A stretch of DNA of 21,474 nt, from the IMG/VR virus record IMGVR_UViG_3300027714_000153, positions 1 through 21,474 of that record; one strand, 5' to 3'. Within the stretch, counting starts at the first letter, position 1. Each line of letters begins with the position of its first letter. The notes under the pieces were generated by a model. That model saw only the letters and a program-made list of their open reading frames with translations, was not told where the DNA came from and made no database searches. A program made the position numbers and the translations under genes. Shown here piece by piece: positions 7,356 to 15,400 of this stretch. This stretch comes from a virus.

Positions 7356-9626
7356 ATGGCAAAATTTACTACAATACCTAATCTTAAAGGATTATCCTAC
7401 CAATCTATCCAAGGAGAGCCATCACCAATAGCTGGCATACAAGAACTAGGAACATTTACTATAAACAATAGAGGTTTTTGGGAAGAGATTAATTTTAATG
7501 AGGCTACATTACAACCTTATTTAACTGGTAACTTAACAACATTAGATGTATTATTTAATGAAGAAGCAGATGAAGGAAGAGGTATTCCTTATTTAAATTC
7601 AATAAATAACTCACCAAGATATCGGTATTCAATAGATGCTATACCATATGTTATTGATCCAAATGACGATGATGAAATAATTAGACTTGATGAATATTAC
7701 GATAAAACCAATAATACCAATGAATATTATTTAACAACAGAAGGTAAAATAAATTATCATATTTACCCAAGAGAAATTGGTAGGAATCCATTTAATAGTA
7801 ATATTGATAATTACACTACTAGATTAACTACAGATAATTTTGATATATATGCTGATAACGAAGATGAGATAGGTCATTTTTTATTTAAATTAAATTGGGG
7901 TGATGGCACTCCATTAGAATATACTAATGAACCTAAGTTATTAGAGTCAACAGTTTTATTAGATCACACTTATAAAAAACCTGGTTTTTATTCTATTACA
8001 GGAGTAGTGTATGCTTTTGATGGTAATAACATAGGTGCATATGAAAAGTTTCAAACAAACATTTTATTAAATCCATCTAAAAGCTATGAATTTAATTTAT
8101 ACAATTATGATAATTTTGCTACCATAGGTGGTATTAGTGTAGATTCTAGTTTAGTAAAATCTGCTGTTAACATACCAGGAATAGATCCGATTGATTTTAA
8201 TGATGAAACTGCTTCGGAAAAAGTAATAGAAGATATAGACTTACTAGATAGATTAGATTTATTTAACTTTTTAAATAAAGTTGATAGTACTCTTTTAAAT
8301 AAATTTGAAGATTTTCTATTACCATATTCACAAGAGTTTGAAATCCCTATTCAAATATATGGGTGTATGGATTCTAATGCTAACAATTATGATGGATTTG
8401 CAAATATGGATGATGGATTATGTAATTATGATTTTAATATAAACATTAATTTTAATAATAATGGTAATAATATATACCTTGCCAGAATAATATATTTTAC
8501 AGATGGCTTACCACCAGCTCAAGCACAATCAGGACAACAAGTAGCAGAAGGTGATTTTTGGTATATATCGGAGATTCTTCTTGGCGATACTTCAACTGGC
8601 GGTATATTAAACACTAGTGAATTACTAAATGACGATATACCAAAATTATTTTTTCAATTTGAAGAACAAGGTCAACCACCACCATTTACTAGTGTTGTTA
8701 GTCTTAATAATCAAAATACTCTCGGATATAGATTTAAATTAATAACTGCGTATGATGATGATAATAATCCAATTAATGGGTGGTATACATTTGAACAAAT
8801 AAACGATCCTAGTATAGATAATCTTGAATTAGATGGATCCCGTGAGTTGTTATTAGAAGCAGACATCAACTCATCCACAAATACAGATGAAGAGTCAGGT
8901 ATAAGTCAAAATCCAGTTACGGAAGCTCCACTTAATACTGGTGCTACTGGTGAATATAATCCTGATATGTGGTATTTACAAGAAGAAGGTGATATACTCC
9001 AACCTGATTTTGATAATCAGTATACTGGTGGTTTATATCATAGACATGACGATGGAACATATCATATTGGAGGTGCAATTGTAGGTGATATTCATGACAT
9101 ACCTGCAGATGAAATAATAGTACCAGCAATTGAACCAGGCTCTCTTAATAAATATAGAATAATTTTACATAATAGTCCAAGTACTTTTGAATCAAGTTAT
9201 TCAAAAGTTAAATTTCCAGGTGGACCTCAATCAGTAAATGATAGTAATTTTTCTAATATGTATAATGGCTATCCAAGTACAAATAATCAATTTATAAGTA
9301 ATATTGAAGAAACAGGTGATACTTCTGTTGCAAGTTTTACATCAGATACCTTAACATTACCACATCCACCTCTGAGTCATGCAGCTGATTTTTTACAAGA
9401 TAAAATTGTTCAAATAGAAGGTAATAGAGTAAATGATGATCCAAATTCTGTATGGGTTGGTTGGTATTATAGTGATTCTTCTTTAATAACAACTTCTAAA
9501 ATAAAACAAATTGTTTTAAATGACGAGGTATGGGAAGCATCAGGAGGGGAATTAGACGAGACAGGAGTTGATCCTGTAAGAGTAATTAATTTATATGCTA
9601 AAGTAGTACTGGACTTGGAAATTTAA
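7356..9626 (+). CDS. Multi-module virion protein: PKD-like, GCMDxNAxNY motif and HxH module
   Basis: This 756-residue protein has at least three recognisable modules. A PKD-like sandwich at about 150-240 has the NWGDGTP turn (W181-G184) and the closing HTYKKPGFYSITGVVYAFDG. At 336-358 lies a motif with two cysteines (GCMDSNANNYDGF, then MDDGLCNY; C337 and C356), of the GCxDxxAxNYxxxAxxDDGSC type common in marine bacterial surface proteins. At 512-591 is a second copy of the HxH module (LYHRHDDGTYHIGG; H562 and H564) also found in the protein starting at 4807. The remainder is Asn/Asp/Tyr-rich and beta-like. The start follows the previous stop by six bases with no obvious Shine-Dalgarno, so translation may be coupled. 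Most likely an outer baseplate or receptor-binding component; no enzymatic motif was seen. Confidence 0.68.
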   Translation: MAKFTTIPNLKGLSYQSIQGEPSPIAGIQELGTFTINNRGFWEEINFNEATLQPYLTGNLTTLDVLFNEEADEGRGIPYLNSINNSPRYRYSIDAIPYVIDPNDDDEIIRLDEYYDKTNNTNEYYLTTEGKINYHIYPREIGRNPFNSNIDNYTTRLTTDNFDIYADNEDEIGHFLFKLNWGDGTPLEYTNEPKLLESTVLLDHTYKKPGFYSITGVVYAFDGNNIGAYEKFQTNILLNPSKSYEFNLYNYDNFATIGGISVDSSLVKSAVNIPGIDPIDFNDETASEKVIEDIDLLDRLDLFNFLNKVDSTLLNKFEDFLLPYSQEFEIPIQIYGCMDSNANNYDGFANMDDGLCNYDFNININFNNNGNNIYLARIIYFTDGLPPAQAQSGQQVAEGDFWYISEILLGDTSTGGILNTSELLNDDIPKLFFQFEEQGQPPPFTSVVSLNNQNTLGYRFKLITAYDDDNNPINGWYTFEQINDPSIDNLELDGSRELLLEADINSSTNTDEESGISQNPVTEAPLNTGATGEYNPDMWYLQEEGDILQPDFDNQYTGGLYHRHDDGTYHIGGAIVGDIHDIPADEIIVPAIEPGSLNKYRIILHNSPSTFESSYSKVKFPGGPQSVNDSNFSNMYNGYPSTNNQFISNIEETGDTSVASFTSDTLTLPHPPLSHAADFLQDKIVQIEGNRVNDDPNSVWVGWYYSDSSLITTSKIKQIVLNDEVWEASGGELDETGVDPVRVINLYAKVVLDLEI
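8889..9128 (+). repeat. HxH protein module, copy 2 (dispersed duplicate)
   Basis: This encodes residues 512-591 of the 756-residue protein. It matches copy 1 (4840-5040) in order and spacing of its landmarks, with a short insertion before the YHRHDDG segment. The His codons are at 9039 and 9045. In both copies the module follows an acidic stretch and ends at DEII followed by V or F. Confidence 0.75.
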
Positions 9627-9627
9627 A

Positions 9628-10263
9628 ATGGCTAGAATACACAAAGGATTTATAAATAAAAATTTAACCGATACCTTTAAGGATACTGGTTTAAATAACT
9701 TTGACTTAGCCACAACTAAAATTTACAAGGGTGTAAAACTGATGTGGGAACAGTTAGGATTTGAAAGTGATGATAGTGATAAACCAAATGAAAATATTTA
9801 TTGGAAAAATATAATACCAAATGATTATACTCTTTTAAATAAAAGTGGAATTACAGTAGAAGATGGTGATGATCCGGTAAGTGGTTCAAGAACTCCAAGA
9901 ACTCCGTATAAGGAAGTAATTATAAATCAAGATGATGAACAAGTATGGGATGATAATTATTATTATCCAAATTTACCTAAGTTAGATATATATGGTAATT
10001 TTGTAGAAGAGGTAAATACAGAAAACTCATATGGAGTAAGTACGGCACCAATAACAAACTTAGATGAAGCGGATGATAACTTAATATTAAATGTGGATTT
10101 TGATCAAAATAATACTGGTGATTTAATTGATAAAACCGATTACAATAAAATTGAATATAATCAAGATTTTAAATTATCTCTTGATCAAAATTTTAGATTA
10201 CAACGAACTCAAACTTTAAGTCAAGATGGTATTACTAAAGATAGTACAGAGCAGGCATTTTAA
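9628..10263 (+). CDS. Hypothetical virion-cluster protein
   Basis: This 211-residue protein is not recognised. It opens with a basic segment (ARIHKGFINKNL) followed by a short helical part (TKIYKGVKLMWEQLGF). Most of the remainder is Asp/Asn/Tyr-rich, with little predicted regular structure apart from strands near 118-130 (YYYPNLPKLDIYGNFVEEV) and 155-190. There is no signal peptide, membrane span or Cys. It starts one base after the previous stop and overlaps the next gene as TAATG. The C-terminus (STEQAF) resembles that of the following protein (NEKQAF). Its place among virion genes suggests a connector between larger subunits, but nothing in the sequence proves this. Confidence 0.66.
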   Translation: MARIHKGFINKNLTDTFKDTGLNNFDLATTKIYKGVKLMWEQLGFESDDSDKPNENIYWKNIIPNDYTLLNKSGITVEDGDDPVSGSRTPRTPYKEVIINQDDEQVWDDNYYYPNLPKLDIYGNFVEEVNTENSYGVSTAPITNLDEADDNLILNVDFDQNNTGDLIDKTDYNKIEYNQDFKLSLDQNFRLQRTQTLSQDGITKDSTEQAF

Positions 10264-12449
10264 TGGCATATAACAAAAAAAATAGTTACCCATCTATAAA
10301 AACACCTGGTGTTTATCCAGAAGGAACTAATACAGAACTTGGATTAAATAGTTCTAATCTTGTAGATTTTTCCTTGGGTAATTGGAACTCTATAGTTAAA
10401 GGAAATAAGATATTATTATCTTCAGTAAATGTCCCATCTAATAAGAAAGGTGTGCCAATTAATATAGAATTTGATTTATCCGAAATAATATATTACAAAA
10501 TACGTAGACCGGCATCCGGTGCACAAAGCACTTTAGTAAAAAATACCATTAATGAAAGCGCAAGTAATAATGACAGAGACATTCTTTTTGAAGCTGGTTT
10601 ATTAAATCCATCAAATCAAGGCTATACATATAAAGATGTAGCAGGACCTCTTGTACAAATACTTTCAGAGTCGGGTGGTAGTTTATTTAATGTAATAGAC
10701 AATAATGATGATGGTGCAGTCCAAAGAGCTAAAGATTTTTTAAATTATTTTTATAATGAACTTACCTTTCCTGAAATAACAAATGGAATAGAAGTTGATT
10801 TAACAGGAAAAACTCCATTTTCAAATAGAACAATCTTATTTTCAGATGGAACAGCTTTTATACAACCAAGAGAAGACAATGAAGACGCTGGAATAATTTT
10901 ATCACTTGATGATGATTTAAAGGAAAAAATAAAAGATATAGGTAAGGGAACTCACAGTCCTAATCAGTACCCAAATGCATTTATTTTAAGAGAAGTACCA
11001 GAAGCCGATAAAGATGATTACTTTACACATGAGATAATGTTTCCTAAAAATATGAAAATAAAAAATGTTGGGGACGATGAGGATGCTGCTATTATACTTA
11101 CCGGTTTTACTAGTTTTAATAATATAATAAAATTAGATGAAGATAGATTTTCACAAATAACTTTTTTTCCAGAAGATAGATTAATTTATAGTCCACAAAA
11201 CATTCCACCAACAGAATTAAGTTATCTTGCTAGTTTAGGATATCCTAATTTTAAATTTGATAATAGTATTGATAATGACGAGTATATCGAGTCTTTAAAT
11301 ATAAATCCAGTAGACTTTATAGTAAATTTAAGAACAATAGATACTCAAGATAATTTACTTTACTATCAAAGAAGTGATAATAAATATCGAGACACATCCT
11401 ATCCAATAGAAGTTGATCTAACAATAGGCTTGTTTAATCTAAATGAATTCGAAAATAATTTTGATGAGAATGCAGACTTAACAGCACTTTACGGAGGAGC
11501 ATATCTTTCTGATCCAGATGCTATTGTTGCTTATTTAGAAGATAATATTGAACCATATACTCATAAAGCTTTTTCTTATTATAAGTACAGAGTTATTCAA
11601 TGGGGTGATGAAAAACAACTGCTGTCCGATAGTCAGATAGAAAATAGTTATCTTTTTAATTTTTACGATAAAGAAGATTATCCTAATCTTAGTGATTATG
11701 ATTTTAAAAAATTTATAAATGAACAATCTACGCTTACAAAACCAATACAAAATTCTAGTAATCATGTTTATGTTAATCCTGGTGTAAAGTCAATAAAAAT
11801 TGTATTGTATAGGTATACTCCTAATGGAGCTTTTATTTTACAAAGTTATCTCATTACAAAAAACATTGTAGTGAATGATGGATCTTTATCATCTCAAGAT
11901 TTTTCTATATTCGGTACAAGTAATTTTAATCTACTGCCATTAAAAGATAATCAAGCAATCATAGGTGGTATTGACGAGAATTCAGAATACAATAACTCAG
12001 TTTTTAAAATTGTAAAGGATGATAACTTTATACGAAGTGATTATTTAGAACGAGTTTCATCTAGGGATTATGTAAAAAAATTTAAAAATGGTTCTTTAGG
12101 AAAACAACCTGGTCAGTTGGACTTAGGACAAACAAGGGTATTTACAGAACCAAAAGATATTTATGATTTTATTGGTGCTGATAAATTAAAGTGGATAAAT
12201 GACGGATCGGGAAGTTTACCTATCAATAGTTTAGCAACCGACATATTTATAAGAGATGATAAATGTGTTGTTGATTTAAATCCATCAAACTCTGAATATT
12301 CAGCAATACAAAATCAAGCAGGTTTAGAAGGGGTAGGGGTATTAATTGGAGACTATAAAGTTAATCAACCAGAAGGTAGTGGGATACAAAGGGAAGGTGC
12401 GATGGAAACTCCTCTTTTAGAAACAGATAACGAAAAACAAGCATTTTAA
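10263..12449 (+). CDS. Hypothetical large virion protein with PKD-like segment
   Basis: This 728-residue protein has no family I can name with confidence. Residues about 440-540 read like a diverged PKD or Ig-like sandwich: YKYRVIQWGDEK (W447, G448, D449) early, and NHVYVNPGVKSIKIVLYRY towards the end, with a long insertion between. The C-terminal part (about 615-710) has an ordered RVFTEPKDIYDFIGADKL followed by SLATDIFIRDDKC, and then Gly-rich strands. An Asp/Asn-rich stretch near 146 (DNNDDG) might bind calcium. Its 5' and 3' ends overlap neighbouring genes as TAATG, so it is probably co-translated with the 211- and 1537-residue proteins. An outer baseplate role is inferred from context. 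Confidence 0.66.
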   Translation: MAYNKKNSYPSIKTPGVYPEGTNTELGLNSSNLVDFSLGNWNSIVKGNKILLSSVNVPSNKKGVPINIEFDLSEIIYYKIRRPASGAQSTLVKNTINESASNNDRDILFEAGLLNPSNQGYTYKDVAGPLVQILSESGGSLFNVIDNNDDGAVQRAKDFLNYFYNELTFPEITNGIEVDLTGKTPFSNRTILFSDGTAFIQPREDNEDAGIILSLDDDLKEKIKDIGKGTHSPNQYPNAFILREVPEADKDDYFTHEIMFPKNMKIKNVGDDEDAAIILTGFTSFNNIIKLDEDRFSQITFFPEDRLIYSPQNIPPTELSYLASLGYPNFKFDNSIDNDEYIESLNINPVDFIVNLRTIDTQDNLLYYQRSDNKYRDTSYPIEVDLTIGLFNLNEFENNFDENADLTALYGGAYLSDPDAIVAYLEDNIEPYTHKAFSYYKYRVIQWGDEKQLLSDSQIENSYLFNFYDKEDYPNLSDYDFKKFINEQSTLTKPIQNSSNHVYVNPGVKSIKIVLYRYTPNGAFILQSYLITKNIVVNDGSLSSQDFSIFGTSNFNLLPLKDNQAIIGGIDENSEYNNSVFKIVKDDNFIRSDYLERVSSRDYVKKFKNGSLGKQPGQLDLGQTRVFTEPKDIYDFIGADKLKWINDGSGSLPINSLATDIFIRDDKCVVDLNPSNSEYSAIQNQAGLEGVGVLIGDYKVNQPEGSGIQREGAMETPLLETDNEKQAF

Positions 12450-15400
12450 TGGAAATATTACAACCATATAACAACGACACCTTACAATTAATATCCGATA
12501 ATAGTGATTATATATTTACTGCTAGTGATTTACAACAAGGTGTTATAAAAATATCTGTATTTGGTGATAATGGTTTTTTTGATAGCAGCGGTGACTTACA
12601 AGAAAATATTGATTTCTATGTAAAAGATGATGAGTTATTTTTAAAACCAAATGAGTATTTAGATAGAAATAATTTTTTAGAAGATAACTATAATGTTCAG
12701 TTTGATTTTTTAAAAAGATTTCCTCAAGGTGATATTTTTCACATATCGCAGGTATCTCCAAGTAGAAAAGAAGTTAGATTAAATTCGGTTAACTTTGAAA
12801 TAGATAATGGTCTAAGAGACTCGGTATCAAACTTCATGAATGAAGATCCAAATGAAGAAGACGAAAAACCATATCAATTTAATTCTTATTTTGAAATATC
12901 ACAAGGGCGATTGATTCCTATAAATGGATATGCGTTTGATGAGGTTACTAGTAATAAAAGAACTTTAATATTAAAATTAAATGAGCCCTTACCAACCGAT
13001 ATAGAAGTTTTATCAACCGATTTTAATATATCAAATAAATTTTTATCTTCACAAACCGAAACTATTTTCTTTATTGATAGAGAACAACTTTCTGTAGTTG
13101 GATTAGGTTTAGATGTAGATGTATCATTTTCTACATTCGATACACCAATCTCTGACTCTTCAGCTAACTACAATGAGATAACAGCATCCGTTGGATTAAA
13201 TATTGTAGAGCAAGTAAATAGATTACAAAAAGACCTTAACCTAAATATAGATTATGAAAAGTTTAATGGTCATGTGTTTTTTGGTTCTGCAAAATCTAAA
13301 TTAGAAAATTTTAAAAATAAAGCTGTTAAGCTAGACAGTATATATTCAGAAATAAGTTCTTCATTATCACTAGTAAGTAATCCGCGTGTTATAGAAAAAA
13401 GAAAAGATTTATTTAAAAGGATACAAAACGTACAAAACGATTTTACTCATTATGATTATTTTATGTATAATGATGGTCAAAGTTATTCTACATCATCTGC
13501 ACCGGGAGTGGGTATTAACTTCGCTGGTAGGGAGTATAATAATAAAGTAGATAATAGTTTTGAGATGTTACAAGACCAAGAGGGAATTGATAGAGTTTAT
13601 AAAAAAACAGAGGATGGTTTTATTCACCTTTTTACCGATGTGTATAATGTAGAACAACCACCTTTTTATAATTCTAATGATGATTTTTATCTTTCATTTT
13701 TATTAAAGGGTGGTGACGCAGAGTACAGTTTAAATATTAGTGGTGGTTTAGCTAATCAAAATTACAACACAACTGGTGGTACTACATTAGGAAACTACCC
13801 ATATAATAATGATAGACAAATTCCGTTTGATGCGACAACCGGTTCTGTTATATTAAATCCAGAAGTAACGGGATCGGAATATAGAAGATTTATATTTAGA
13901 GCACAACAAAATTATTTTAGACCATCGAATTCAAATGGGATAGTACTTACAGGTAATTTTCCTGAAAGTTATGGAAAGGGTTCAGGCACATGGACGATAG
14001 CAACTGGTTCTATGATAACTAGCTTGACAACCGGATTTGCTAGGGGTATCCTAGATACTTCTGGTAAATTTACTAATTATTTCTTTCCATCGAATATCGG
14101 TGAGGACGGTTTGGTTAGTAATTCAACAGCTAATCCTACTATTATTTTACCACAAGGTGATTTATTTCCTGTGTTTTCACAAGAAGGTGGTGATAAAGAA
14201 GCCCTTTTTGCTAATGTAGTTGTAACAAAAAATAATCCAACTAACATTCATCCTTTTTCAAAAATATATAGACCACCGAATGGTGCTTACGCCGGTTCAT
14301 CAGAATGGAATGATTGGTATAATACAATGGAACGTATTGCTAAAGATTATGATAATAATAATATCCATTCACTTATAAATAACTTACCTGAAATTTTACA
14401 AACTGGTGATGAGCATAAAGTTCTTCGTGATTTTGTAAATATGTTAGGAGAGCAATTTGATTTGTTAAGAAGTTACATTGATAATTACCATAACATATAT
14501 AAGTTAGGATATAAAAATCCAAATTCTATGCCAGATAATCTTTTGCCTATAATAGGAAACTCACTTGGATTTGATTTATCAAACCCAATTTCTGGTAGTT
14601 TAGAAAATTATTTAGAAGGAACTGGTGGCGATGAAGTTGGTGATAAAAAAGCTATTGCTTCTCTTTGGACAAAAATATTAAATAACTTGATGTATATTTA
14701 CAAAACAAAGGGAACGCAAGAAAGTATAAATACTTTATTAAACCTTTATGGATATGATACTAACTCTTTTAATTTAACAGAATATGGTGGTTCTACCGAT
14801 GAACATAATCCATCGGTTGTTACTAATAATGTTGCAAATGATTTAGATAATGGATTAAAAAATGTTAAGGGTAATGTTTCTTTTAAGGAAAAAACAGAAC
14901 AATTTAAATCATTAAACATATCATCTGGTTCGGATAGTTTAGCATTAGATTGGTGGACGGAAGACGCTAAACCAAATGGTATAGAATTTATTTTAAGAAC
15001 AGCTCCGACAAATAATACTCAGACAATTTTAAGAGCTAGCGGTTCAGCTGATTTATGGGATTTAAAAATTATACCATCCGGCTCATCAACTACGACTGGT
15101 AGTTTAGAGTTTAGATTAAATCGTAGTGTCAATGGTACTGGTTCATTAGATGCGTTTACTAATGCTATATCAATGTCAACTGATTTTATTAATGATATAA
15201 ATAATTTCAAATATTTTAATGTAATGTTACAAAGAAATGTAGTAAGTGCTTCAGCTCAACTAACACAATCATATCATTTGTTTGTTGGTAGGAAAGAAAC
15301 TGATAAAATTAAAGATATACAATTTGTTACAACATCGTCATTTAATATAAATGCTAATAACAATTTTATAACATCATCTGCTGCTCAACAATCTGCTGGT

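Noticed and set aside
7027-7356. Plus-strand frame encoding a Lys/Asn-rich protein over the repeat tract
   Set aside because: It is the shifted reading of the Glu/Gln repeats; it exists only because GAA/CAA repeats contain no stops in this frame, and it lies inside the supported PKD gene.
10263-10330. Tail-sheath-like opening (TPGVYPEG) in the 728-residue protein
   Set aside because: Only a few residues resemble the sheath N-terminus; the rest of the protein lacks sheath domains, and the region is a baseplate/accessory block.
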